This document shows, one piece after another, positions 24,707 through 32,034 of a DNA stretch of 64,000 nt. Under the pieces are notes generated by a model. The model did not search any database. It had not been told where the DNA came from and saw only the letters and a program-made list of their open reading frames with translations. The translations under genes and the position numbers were made by a program. The DNA is from Limnobaculum zhutongyuii (GTDB lineage: Bacteria > Pseudomonadota > Gammaproteobacteria > Enterobacterales > Enterobacteriaceae), in contig NZ_CP034752.1 of NCBI RefSeq assembly GCF_004295645.1, forward strand, positions 2,356,001 through 2,420,000. The letters run 5' to 3'. The first letter of the stretch is position 1, and each line of letters opens with the position of its first letter.

Positions 24707-26797
24707 TTAAATCTGGTCGTCTAACTGTTTACGGTACAGGCGGTCTATACCTGCGCTGAATGCGCTATCGACATCAATATCGACGGGCTCTTCGACTGGT
24801 TGCTCTACCGCAACAACATTACCAATAGTGCGATAGATGTTATTGTTCAGGCGCTCCTCTTCCACAGGTGATAACAATGTCCGGTTACCTTCAGCCTCGG
24901 CCAGACGGATTTTTTCTTCAGCACGATTGCGCATACCTTTGATGCGCTGCTGGCGCTGATGGTATTCGGCAGTAACAGCAAAGGCGGCTTTCTTGTTGCC
25001 ATCCCAAACAGCATCACAGATGTAGGTTCCATCCATGCGGCGAACGATGACGCGATTTGCATCATGGATGTCATAGCTGACCAGTACCTGATTACCGTGC
25101 TCATGGTTCAGGTCTAAGGAGTAATAGAAGTTATTGAACAGGCGGACTTCACAGCGGTTCACGGTACGTTCAATCTGTGGCATGAACATGTCGCGAAGCT
25201 CCACGTCTGATAGCCACTCAATTGCGGTCTTGTCCTGCTCCAGTTTGTAGCGGCGAAACTGCGCGGGGGTGAAGTGTTCACCGCTGTCCGTTTTCGGTAG
25301 TTCGCTGTGCGGCCGATTGTTGTACCACTCGATACCGGACTCAATCGCTGCAACCAGTTCGTCCCATGATGGCAACCCTTGCAGGGCACGCTTTTGTACG
25401 GGTGTTAACTCCCGGCCTTTGCGCTGTGCGTTTAAGGCAGAGGTCAGCGTCTTACCCATACGGCGCACCGTATTACGGTCAGCGCCGGTACCGTAATAGG
25501 TGGCGAACTGGCGGGAGATACGCATAGCTAAGGAACGGTTTAGACGTTCGATGATACCCCGGCCTTGTGGGTTCTCAGGAATACCCGTGCGGTGGTCAAT
25601 GCCTAAGCGCGGCAGTATCCCGGTGATATCAGCATCAAAGGTATTGTTTGTTTCACCACCGCCGTTATCTGAGTAATAGATAAACGGTTTGCCTTCCTTC
25701 TTGATGCCATAACGAAGCGCATCAGCAACGGCAATCACGCTCTCTGATAGCGCCAGACTCCAGCCGGTAATGAAACGGCAAGAACCGTCCATGACGAAGG
25801 TCACCTCAGGGGTAAATGGGTTGCCATGGTCAGGGTGTGCAACCTTCATTTTCATTCCGTGTCCGTCACCAATCCAGACATAATTGACTGGTAAACTGTT
25901 CCAGTCACGGCGAACAAAACCTTCAATCTGGCGTGATTCACTGCCAGTAACCCGGCCTTGTTGCTTCACGACAGCGGGTAGTTTTTTCATCTGGTAGCAA
26001 ATGGTATCGTAGGAAGGAATAGCCGCCATCATGTCCGGCTGGTCAGCGTAACAGGCGCACCATTCGGCCTTGAATGCCTCGTAAGCCTCGGTCATCAATA
26101 TTCCGTTGGTATCCCTGAAGTGCGCCATGAAATCAGAGAACCATGGTATAGCTTCCAGTTTTACCGGTTGGCGCTTACCCGGAGCCAGTAAGACCAGACG
26201 TTCAGCAGGTGAAGACGCCTTGTTGAAGTCAGCAACACAACGCTTGAGGGTGATTTCACTGAGGGCGCGGGTCTTGCCTTTCTTGGCGTTGGCCTGAGCT
26301 GCGGCCTGTGCCAGGTGCGATGGTAAATCATTAGCCTGAGCCAGGCGGACAATCTCGCGGATAGCCTTGGCGCAACTGTAACCTGGTACCGCACCTAGAC
26401 GCAGAACTTCAGAGACCAGAACGATACGGGCATCAGCGACGGCGCGCTGCGCTGTATTGAACTCAACCAGCTTTTGTTCCATCAGTGCCGGACACTGACG
26501 ATAGAGGGCTATCTTGCCTTCGTCACGGCCTTTGGTGGCTGGCGATACTAAGGTCGGAACGGTGGCGGAGATATTCGGCTTAGTCATCATCTGCTGAACG
26601 AAACGAGCGCGGACTTGTTCCTGAGCAGCAATTGGCAAACAGTCGATATGATATTCAAAGGCTTTGGTACCTTCACGGCGACGGCGTAATCCAGTCACCC
26701 CTTTAGCGGCCTTATCCAGACGGCTACGGATATTGTGTTCCATTGCGGGAAAGCCCGGCAGCGTGGCGCACTCTTTTACTGTTAACCAAATGGACAT
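24707..26797 (-). CDS. A: DDE transposase, Mu A family
   Basis: 696 residues (Mu A has 663). N-terminal winged-helix end-binding domain begins SIWLTVKECATLPGFPAMEHNIRSRLDKA. The catalytic DDE set is visible: Asp in VWIGDGHGMKMKV, Asp in YYSDNGGGE and Glu in PQGRGIIERLNR, followed by the Mu-type C-terminal domain (VRLFNNFYYSLDL). It performs replicative and integrative transposition by strand transfer from 3' ends. The gene is intact, so the element may still move when B is made. Probable recognition sites are the ATTTGATAC motifs near 28036-28157. Confidence 0.96.
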   Translation of the reverse strand: MSIWLTVKECATLPGFPAMEHNIRSRLDKAAKGVTGLRRRREGTKAFEYHIDCLPIAAQEQVRARFVQQMMTKPNISATVPTLVSPATKGRDEGKIALYRQCPALMEQKLVEFNTAQRAVADARIVLVSEVLRLGAVPGYSCAKAIREIVRLAQANDLPSHLAQAAAQANAKKGKTRALSEITLKRCVADFNKASSPAERLVLLAPGKRQPVKLEAIPWFSDFMAHFRDTNGILMTEAYEAFKAEWCACYADQPDMMAAIPSYDTICYQMKKLPAVVKQQGRVTGSESRQIEGFVRRDWNSLPVNYVWIGDGHGMKMKVAHPDHGNPFTPEVTFVMDGSCRFITGWSLALSESVIAVADALRYGIKKEGKPFIYYSDNGGGETNNTFDADITGILPRLGIDHRTGIPENPQGRGIIERLNRSLAMRISRQFATYYGTGADRNTVRRMGKTLTSALNAQRKGRELTPVQKRALQGLPSWDELVAAIESGIEWYNNRPHSELPKTDSGEHFTPAQFRRYKLEQDKTAIEWLSDVELRDMFMPQIERTVNRCEVRLFNNFYYSLDLNHEHGNQVLVSYDIHDANRVIVRRMDGTYICDAVWDGNKKAAFAVTAEYHQRQQRIKGMRNRAEEKIRLAEAEGNRTLLSPVEEERLNNNIYRTIGNVVAVEQPVEEPVDIDVDSAFSAGIDRLYRKQLDDQI

Positions 26798-26810
26798 CGT
26801 ATCTCTCCCG

Positions 26811-27077
26811 TTACGCTGTCAGACGCTGTTCGGATGGGTAACGGCTAGGCCAGATTACATCAGGAGAAAGACCGATCTTTTCAGCAATGGCACTTTCATA
26901 ACCAGGGCATGAACGATAAAACGCATTACGAATACTGTTCTCTTTTAATCCAAGTTCTTTTTCTATATCACGCAACTTAAGGCCCTTACGTTTAAGTGCT
27001 CGAATAATTGCGTCGCTGGGCCAATCTTGACCCAGATCGACAAACAGATCCGTCAAATCTTGTTTTGGCTGCGGCAT
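26811..27077 (-). CDS. ner: Ner/Nlp family early regulator
   Basis: 88 residues with the Ner helix-turn-helix: DWPSDAIIRALKRKGLKLRD, IEKELGLKENSIRNAFYRSC and the signature SPDVIWPSRY. In Mu, Ner represses both the early and repressor promoters after induction, switching to lytic growth. It is the first gene of the early operon and is transcribed away from the repressor. A palindrome CTGATAA...TTATCAG lies in its leader and may be its site. Confidence 0.92.
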   Translation of the reverse strand: MPQPKQDLTDLFVDLGQDWPSDAIIRALKRKGLKLRDIEKELGLKENSIRNAFYRSCPGYESAIAEKIGLSPDVIWPSRYPSEQRLTA

Positions 27078-27104
27078 TGTGTGATCCTCTTCTGTTTATC
27101 AAAA

Positions 27105-27128
27105 CTGATAATCTAAAATGGTTATCAG
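27105..27128. promoter_or_regulatory. Palindrome in the ner leader, candidate Ner site
   Basis: CTGATAA (27105-27111) and TTATCAG (27122-27128) form a perfect 7-bp dyad with 10 bases between. It lies 28 bp upstream of the ner ATG and differs in sequence from the AATAAACCG sites further on, so it is likely the site of a different protein. By comparison with Mu, Ner is the likely binder; this is an inference. Confidence 0.5.
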
Positions 27129-27150
27129 ATATACATAAAGGTAATCGCAC

Positions 27151-27176
27151 AATAAACCGATTGCAAGCGGTTTATT
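27151..27176. promoter_or_regulatory. Repressor operator 1
   Basis: AATAAACCG (27151-27159) and CGGTTTATT (27168-27176) form a 9-bp dyad between the ner and repressor genes. The same half-site recurs in a longer palindrome inside the repressor gene. The position over the divergent promoters fits an operator for the prophage repressor. Confidence 0.65.
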
Positions 27177-27225
27177 CGCAACATTTAGCGATTCAATTAA
27201 AGGTTAATATATATCAGGTGGTTGT

Positions 27226-27774
27226 ATGGAAAAAAACGTATATAAGGATAAAGACCGTAATCGGTTTATTCCCATGCCGGGAATAAACCGATTTGCCGAA
27301 CGATTGAAGCTAGCTATGGGGAGCATGTCTAATGTTGAATTGGCGCGTCTAAGTGGCGTATCTGAATCAGCAATCCGTGGCTATTTAAAAGGAAAAAGTT
27401 TTCCGGCAATCGATAAGATACAAGCTATATCTATTGCTTGCTGTGCTCCGTTAGAATGGCTTATAACAGGTGATGATTTCGCACAATTAAGCGAAATGAG
27501 TACTACGCAATATGACGAAGGGCTGGCATTCATTATGAAGAACTTAACAAGCTCTCAGCGCCAATCTTTAATTAATGCAATTATAAGGTTTGGCATTGAC
27601 GGTATTTTAAGCGCTTTAAATGAGCCAAGTGTTTCAGCCGAATTTGCTTCACTGTCGGAGGCTGAAAAAGAACAGGTTATGCGGCTCTTTGAGGAAGTGA
27701 AAAAAGGGGCACCTAAGGTTAGTGAGAAGGTAATACAGGGCAGCCTCACATCGAAAAAAAGAAAGGTTGGATAA
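27226..27774 (+). CDS. c: Prophage repressor (c), XRE-type helix-turn-helix
   Basis: 182 residues, the only plus-strand phage gene, divergent from ner. The helix-turn-helix spans about residues 21-60: RFAERLKLAMGSMSNVELAR, LSGVSESAIRGYLKGKSFPA. C-terminal part is mostly helical and ends in a Lys/Arg-rich tail (SLTSKKRKVG). AGGTGG stands 4 bases before the ATG at 27226. An alternative ATG at 27274 lies inside a 35-bp operator palindrome and has no Shine-Dalgarno. It should hold the lytic genes off and may repress itself through the operator within its own first codons. Confidence 0.85.
   Translation: MEKNVYKDKDRNRFIPMPGINRFAERLKLAMGSMSNVELARLSGVSESAIRGYLKGKSFPAIDKIQAISIACCAPLEWLITGDDFAQLSEMSTTQYDEGLAFIMKNLTSSQRQSLINAIIRFGIDGILSALNEPSVSAEFASLSEAEKEQVMRLFEEVKKGAPKVSEKVIQGSLTSKKRKVG
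27259..27293. promoter_or_regulatory. Perfect 35-bp operator palindrome inside the repressor gene
   Basis: AATCGGTTTATTCCC (27259-27273), ATGCC, then GGGAATAAACCGATT (27279-27293): two perfect 15-bp arms. It carries two copies of the half-site AATAAACCG found in operator 1 and lies within codons 12-23 of the repressor. A protein bound here would block transcription of the repressor gene, or of an RNA starting upstream. Confidence 0.7.
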
Positions 27775-27994
27775 AGACGTTGCACTCATGCATCATATGA
27801 TATGAGGTCTTTTTGAATAGAACCTAAAAGTAAAAAATGTACGTTCTTTTGTAATAAAACAAAAAGAGGTCGCTACATTGCAAATGTGATTTTATATTAA
27901 TGGGTTACAGGAAGAATGCGCCGCCTCAACAAAAGTACCTATATGTTCTTTTGTCAGTATAGTAAAAGGAAGTAATAGCGTTAGATAATTTCTT

Positions 27995-28027
27995 TTTAAA
28001 CAAGTCTTAAACAGTATTTAAACCATT
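27995..28027 (+). repeat. Repeat cluster E: three 11-bp units near the left end
   Basis: Units TTTAAACAAGT, CTTAAACAGTA and TTTAAACCATT at exact 11-bp spacing, just inside the innermost transposase-type site. It is one of the five clusters in the prophage and the most regular. Confidence 0.7.
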
Positions 28028-28035
28028 AACGTGTA

Positions 28036-28175
28036 GTATCAAATATTTTGCGAATCAAGTTGTTTTTTGAAAAGTGGTATCAAATAACCCTAATCGGGTA
28101 AGCTAATGATAATCCCGTTTATTCCCGCCTTATCCAAGTTATTCCCTAGTATCAAATGATTTCCTTCATGACACA
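28036..28175 (-). mobile_element. Left attachment end of the prophage with three transposase-type sites
   Basis: On the minus strand the motif ATTTGATACYA occurs three times, in the same orientation, centred near 28154, 28081 and 28041. The outermost is preceded by ATGAAGGAAATC and the TGTGTC proposed to be the terminus at 28175. Mu also has three A-binding sites at its left end. The dinucleotide end TG/CA and a target duplication (would be GGCCT at 28176-28180) need the right end for proof. Confidence 0.55.
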
Positions 28176-28340
28176 GGCCTTCTATTCCGTTTCTAAGCGT
28201 TTTTAAAGATGCAGGTGATAACAACAATCTCTTTAGGAAAAATAACGCTGACAGAGCCATTCAGTTCACAGAAAGCTGATACCGGTTGCATATAGGCGTG
28301 GCTGGTAAATGGAAATATTGCAGGAACAATGAATTCTCAC

Positions 28341-28799
28341 GATTTTCAGACATAAAAAAAGCGCCTTAGGCGCTTGTTCAATAATGGTGGGTCGTGCAGG
28401 ATTACTCGGCCTCTGGCCTCGCCCTTCGGGCCGTTGCCGTTGGCAACGTTGTCTCACTACGTTCGACTCGAACCTTGGGTTCTTCATCCCTACGATTTTC
28501 AGTCATAAAAAAAGCGCCTTAGGCGCTCATTCAATAATGGTGGGTCGTGCAGGATTACTCGGCCTGTGGCCTCGCCCTTCGGGCCGTTGCCGTTGGCAAC
28601 GTTGTCTCACTGCGTTCGACTCGAACCTTGGGTTCTTCATCCCCACGATTTTCAGTCATAAAAAAAGCGCCTTAGGCGCTCGTTCAATAATGGTGGGTCG
28701 TGCAGGATTACTCGGCCTCTGGCCTCGCCCTCCGGGCCGTTGCCGTTGGCAACGTTGTCTCACTGCGTTCGACTCGAACCTTGGGTTCTTCATCCCCAC
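28341..28799 (-). repeat. Three 153-bp tandem repeats after tRNA-Lys, tyrT/rtT-like
   Basis: Units start at 28341, 28494 and 28647 and differ from one another at only a few positions; a fourth partial unit (from 28800) runs into the tRNA-Lys gene. Read on the minus strand each unit has a terminator hairpin (GCGCCTAAGGCGC then T7), a segment with AACCCAAGGTTCGAGTCGAA, a GC-rich hairpin, GAGTAATCC and the exact last 19 bases of tRNA-Lys including CCA. In E. coli the tyrT array also repeats the last 19 bases of its tRNA and gives rtT RNA. The layout and the AAGGTTCGAG...GAGTAATCC elements resemble it; here the tRNA is Lys. Confidence 0.85.
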
Positions 28800-28843
28800 G
28801 ATTTTCAGACATAAAAAAAGCGCCTTAGGCGCTTATTCAATAA
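28800..28843 (-). terminator. Intrinsic terminator directly after tRNA-Lys
   Basis: GCGCCTAAGGCGC followed by seven T on the minus strand (hairpin at about 28819-28832). The same terminator recurs once in each 153-bp repeat downstream, so RNA reading through the first meets three more. Confidence 0.85.
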
Positions 28844-28919
28844 TGGTGGGTCGTGCAGGATTCGAACCTGCGACCAATTGATTAAAAGTCAACTGCTCTA
28901 CCGACTGAGCTAACGACCC
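28844..28919 (-). tRNA. tRNA-Lys (anticodon UUU)
   Basis: 76 bases including encoded CCA. It begins GGGTCGTTAGCTCAGTCGGT, with anticodon loop CTTTTAA (anticodon TTT) and GGTTCGAATCC in the T arm; acceptor GGGTCGT pairs with ACGACCC. It is identical to the second copy 56 bp upstream. Its last 19 bases are duplicated in each of three downstream repeats. Confidence 0.98.
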
Positions 28920-28975
28920 ATTATTGATATTCTGAAGTGATAACAACGAAATAAATCAAGATGAAATGGCTTAGA

Positions 28976-29051
28976 TGGTGGGTCGTGCAGGATTCGAACC
29001 TGCGACCAATTGATTAAAAGTCAACTGCTCTACCGACTGAGCTAACGACCC
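28976..29051 (-). tRNA. tRNA-Lys (anticodon UUU), upstream copy
   Basis: 76 bases with encoded CCA, identical to the tRNA-Lys at 28844-28919 and presumably in the same transcript, separated from it by 56 bp. In E. coli a cluster of Lys and Val tRNAs follows cpoB at this place; here only two Lys copies are seen before the prophage. Confidence 0.98.
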
Positions 29052-29261
29052 TAAGCTTTACTATCTTTACTAATTTGCTATCTGTTACATACGGATGCTG
29101 TATCCAGTTATCCCCTGCAACGGCGGCTTATATTAATCACTTCTGGAATTTGTGCAACAAAAATTTTCCCTTTCGACATCTAACTGCCTGATCTTTACCC
29201 ATCTGACCTCATAAAATAGCCAATCTGGTAAAAATACAGGCAGATTATAATAGCCAAAAGC

Positions 29262-30026
29262 TTACAGAGCGCTTAAACGTTTTTCTGCTTGTTTAGCGCT
29301 GGCGCTGTTCGCATACAGGGAGATAATACGCTGATACACCGCTTTAGCCTTATCCTTCTCGCCTTTCTCCTGCATGATAATGCCCACTTTCAGCATTGAT
29401 TCAGAAGCTTTAGGTGATTTAGGATAATTTTTTACTACGGTAGCAAAATAGTATGATGCATCATCTTTTTTGCCTTTGTTGTAATTCAGTTGTCCCAGCC
29501 AGTAATTAGCATTTGGCTGATAGCTGGAGTTTGGGTACTGTTTTACAAAACTTTGGAAGGCAGTGATAGCATCATCATACTGTTTCTTTTCCAAAGCCAG
29601 GGTTACCGCATTATCGTAATCCTGCTTTTCATTACCACTGCTTGCTGCGGCAGCACCGGTTGAGGTACTTGCTGTTGCGCCCGTAGTAGTAGCCGCACTG
29701 GCAGATGAAGTATTGGAAGTACTCGCGGCAGATGAAGCCCCTTTACTACCTAGTTCATCTATCTGCTGCAAAATAATCTTTTGTCGTTCGACAATTTGTT
29801 CTAACTGATACTGATTGGTTTGGATCTGACCACGCAGACTATCAATATCTCTCTGCGAATCGGACAACTGCTGCTGCAATTGAGTCAACAGCTGTCCATG
29901 TGCGTTAGATATACGCTCCAGTTGAGTGAGGCGCTCATCATCTGACGCAGCAATAGCAGCCCCAGGGGCTGCTATGCCAACCAGTAACGACAGACCTAAT
30001 AAACGATATCTGAAATTACGGTTCAT
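29262..30026 (-). CDS. cpoB: Cell division coordinator CpoB (YbgF)
   Basis: 254 residues. Signal peptide (LLGLSLLVGIAAPGAAIA), a coiled-coil trimerisation segment with LTQLERISNAHGQLLTQLQQ, a Ser/Thr/Ala-rich linker (about 100-130), then TPR repeats with YDNAVTLALEKKQYDDAITAF and SYQPNANYWLGQLNYNKGKK. It binds TolA and PBP1B in the periplasm and links peptidoglycan synthesis to outer-membrane constriction. It is the last gene of the tol-pal unit, 9 bp after pal. The linker is longer in low-complexity Ser/Ala than in E. coli. Confidence 0.96.
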   Translation of the reverse strand: MNRNFRYRLLGLSLLVGIAAPGAAIAASDDERLTQLERISNAHGQLLTQLQQQLSDSQRDIDSLRGQIQTNQYQLEQIVERQKIILQQIDELGSKGASSAASTSNTSSASAATTTGATASTSTGAAAASSGNEKQDYDNAVTLALEKKQYDDAITAFQSFVKQYPNSSYQPNANYWLGQLNYNKGKKDDASYYFATVVKNYPKSPKASESMLKVGIIMQEKGEKDKAKAVYQRIISLYANSASAKQAEKRLSAL

Positions 30027-30035
30027 GAGTTTCTC

Positions 30036-30548
30036 TTAGTAAACAAGTACTGCGCGACGGTTTTTAGCATATGCAGCTTCGTCATGACCTAATACAGCAG
30101 GTTTCTCTTTACCATAAGAGACGATAGCCATTTGCTCACCAGATACGCCTTTACCCTGGAGATACATCTTCACCGCATTAGCACGACGTTCGCCCAGTGC
30201 GATGTTGTATTCCGGAGTACCGCGCTCATCCGCATGACCTTCGATAGTCACTTTGTAAGACGGGTTTGAACGCAGGAATGCTGCATGAGCATCCAGCATT
30301 TGAGCGAAATCAGAACGCACATCGTAGCTGTCATAATCGAAGTAAACGATGTTGTTGCTTTGCAGTTGTTGCAGAGTCAGACGCGCTTGCTCATCCAGAG
30401 ATGAACTGTTGCCACCCATACCGTAACCGCCGTTAGCACCCATACCTGACTGGCTACCATCAGTGTCAGAACCACTGCTGCTACATGCAGCCAGAGCCAT
30501 AACAGGTAACGCAAACATCAGCCCCTTCAGCACTTTATTCAGTTGCAT
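30036..30548 (-). CDS. pal: Peptidoglycan-associated lipoprotein Pal
   Basis: 170 residues from MQLNKVLKGLMFALPVMALA; upstream in-frame codons lack signal character. Lipobox LAAC, a Gly/Ser-rich linker, then the OmpA-like domain with VYFDYDSYDVRSDF, EGHADERGTPEYNIALGERR and RRAVLVY. The OmpA domain binds meso-DAP of peptidoglycan; the lipid holds it in the outer membrane. Partner of TolB. Length is close to the 173 of E. coli. Confidence 0.98.
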   Translation of the reverse strand: MQLNKVLKGLMFALPVMALAACSSSGSDTDGSQSGMGANGGYGMGGNSSSLDEQARLTLQQLQSNNIVYFDYDSYDVRSDFAQMLDAHAAFLRSNPSYKVTIEGHADERGTPEYNIALGERRANAVKMYLQGKGVSGEQMAIVSYGKEKPAVLGHDEAAYAKNRRAVLVY

Positions 30549-30600
30549 TTTTCTCGATCCTTTAATAAATAAGATTGCCATACATTTTTAACATCATGCA

Positions 30601-31893
30601 TCACAGATACGGCGACCAGGCAGGGAATTTAACCTGACCTTCAGTTGCCGGAAGACGCGCTTTAAAACGCCCATCGGTCGAAACTAAACGTAACACGCTA
30701 CCCGGCCCTTCAGTGGCACTATAGATAATCATGGTTCCGTTAGGTGCGATACTCGGCGTTTCATCCAGGAAGGTTTCGGTCAATACTTGCACCGCTCCTG
30801 TGTCCAGATCCAGTTTAGCGATGTGCTGTTGACCATTCGCGGAACTCACCATAGTCATAAACTTGCCGTCTGGTGATACATCCGTGTCTTGATTTTGAGC
30901 ACCTTCCCAGGAAACGCGAACCGGCGCACCGCCGTTAATATTCACTTTATAAATTTGTGGACGTCCACCCTGGTCTGAAGTGTACGCCAGAGTTTGATTA
31001 TCCGGATACCAGGATGGCTCGGTGTCGTTGCTACGACTGCGAGTTACCTGAGTAATTTGACCTGAAGCTAAGTTCATCACATACAGGTTCAAACTGCCAT
31101 CTTTTGATAATGCAAAAGCCAGTTTAGAGCCATCCGGAGAGAACGCCGGAGCACCGTTGTGACGAGGGAAAGCGGCAACGCGCTTAATGGCACCGTTAGA
31201 TAACGTCTGAACCACTAATTCAGAACGACCGCTTTCAAACGTTACATAAGCAATTTTGCTACCGTCCGGAGACCAGGCCGGAGACATCAGCGGCTCTGGT
31301 GAACGGTGAACCACAGACTGGTTAAATCCATCATAGTCTGATACGCGCAGTTCATGAGGGAATTGACCACCGGCTTTACGTACTACGTACGCAATACGAG
31401 TACGGAATGCACCTTTAATACCGGTTAATTTTTCAAAGGTTTCATCGCTGGCGGTGTGAGCCGCAAAGCGTAACAATTGTTTAGTGATCTTATATTGGTT
31501 TTGCGATAAAACCGTTGGGCTGGCCGTTGAAGTATCAACTAATTGATAAGAGACCAGATAACCACCATCAGCACTTGGCTGAATTTGTCCAACTACTACC
31601 GCATCGATCCCTAAAGCAGACCATGCTGCCGGAGTCACTTCAGAAACGGTGGTGGGTGATTGTGGGTTACGTTCAGCCGCCAGTGGATTAAATTTGCCAC
31701 TGTTTCTTAAATCAGAAGCAATAATATCGGCGATATTTTCTGGCGCGGCGCCAGTACCAGTCCACTTAAATGGAACAACGCCAATTGGTCTGGCTGAATC
31801 CACGCCCTGAGTAATAACGATTCTGACTTCAGCGTGTAGCACAGATGCCCACAAAATCAGCAAACCCATGGCTAGTCGAAATGCATGCTTCAT
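30601..31893 (-). CDS. tolB: Tol-Pal system protein TolB
   Basis: 430 residues from MKHAFRLAMGLLILWASVLH, equal to E. coli length; the frame is open further upstream but without a signal peptide. Signal peptide cleaved near HAEVR, an N-terminal TolB domain (TQGVDSARPIGVVPFKW), then a six-bladed beta-propeller with repeated SPDGSK motifs (PAWSPDGSKIAYV, PAFSPDGSKLAFA). It binds Pal and TolA in the periplasm. Confidence 0.98.
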   Translation of the reverse strand: MKHAFRLAMGLLILWASVLHAEVRIVITQGVDSARPIGVVPFKWTGTGAAPENIADIIASDLRNSGKFNPLAAERNPQSPTTVSEVTPAAWSALGIDAVVVGQIQPSADGGYLVSYQLVDTSTASPTVLSQNQYKITKQLLRFAAHTASDETFEKLTGIKGAFRTRIAYVVRKAGGQFPHELRVSDYDGFNQSVVHRSPEPLMSPAWSPDGSKIAYVTFESGRSELVVQTLSNGAIKRVAAFPRHNGAPAFSPDGSKLAFALSKDGSLNLYVMNLASGQITQVTRSRSNDTEPSWYPDNQTLAYTSDQGGRPQIYKVNINGGAPVRVSWEGAQNQDTDVSPDGKFMTMVSSANGQQHIAKLDLDTGAVQVLTETFLDETPSIAPNGTMIIYSATEGPGSVLRLVSTDGRFKARLPATEGQVKFPAWSPYL

Positions 31894-32034
31894 GTTCTCT
31901 CCCTTATCCCGGCCGGATGGCCTTGATAAATTGCTCGTTTGTAACAAAGTGACAACGTTTAAACCGTTCAAATATTGGCTATAACCAATCAGAAATCAAG
32001 TCTAAAACGTAATTTCTCTTTATCTATCTTCCAG

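Larger units (their letters stand above)
1..28175 (-). mobile_element. Mu-like transposable prophage, partial and probably defective
   Basis: Gene order follows phage Mu: repressor, Ner, transposase A, ATPase B, small early genes, GemA, Mor, lysis genes, DUF2730, gp26-like, DUF3486, terminase, portal, F, G, I/Z, T, gp35-gp38, sheath, tube, tail chaperone, tape measure, N, gp44-gp47. The genetic left end is at the right side of the window. I place it at 28175 because the minus strand there begins TGTGTCATGAAGG, and an ATTTGATAC motif follows that recurs twice more inward, as transposase sites do in Mu. The right end, with the remaining baseplate and fibre genes, lies before position 1. Three genes are interrupted (gp44, terminase, DUF2730), so packaging is probably lost while A and B look intact. 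The exact end and any 5-bp target duplication cannot be confirmed without the other end. Confidence 0.9.
27775..28175. other. Prophage left-end region without genes
   Basis: About 400 bp between the repressor stop and the element end, AT-rich, with no convincing gene. It holds repeat cluster E (27995-28027), three ATTTGATAC transposase-type sites (minus strand; plus-strand TATCAAAT at 28038, 28078 and 28150) and two further copies of the operator arm TTATTCCC (28118-28126 and 28139-28146). The minus-strand end beginning TGTGTCATGAAG at 28175 is the proposed terminus. Confidence 0.6.

Noticed and set aside
28176..28340. tRNA-Lys 3' end as integration site of the prophage
   Set aside because: The element encodes a Mu-type DDE transposase, not a tyrosine integrase, and the repeated tRNA ends are explained by the rtT-like array.
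28341..28862. CRISPR array
   Set aside because: The units are 153-bp near-identical tandem repeats without spacers, and no cas genes are nearby.
28384..28881. 165-residue plus-strand frame with three 51-residue repeats
   Set aside because: It exists because the repeat length (153) is a multiple of three. It lies opposite the tRNA transcript and includes the complement of the tRNA end, with no ribosome site.
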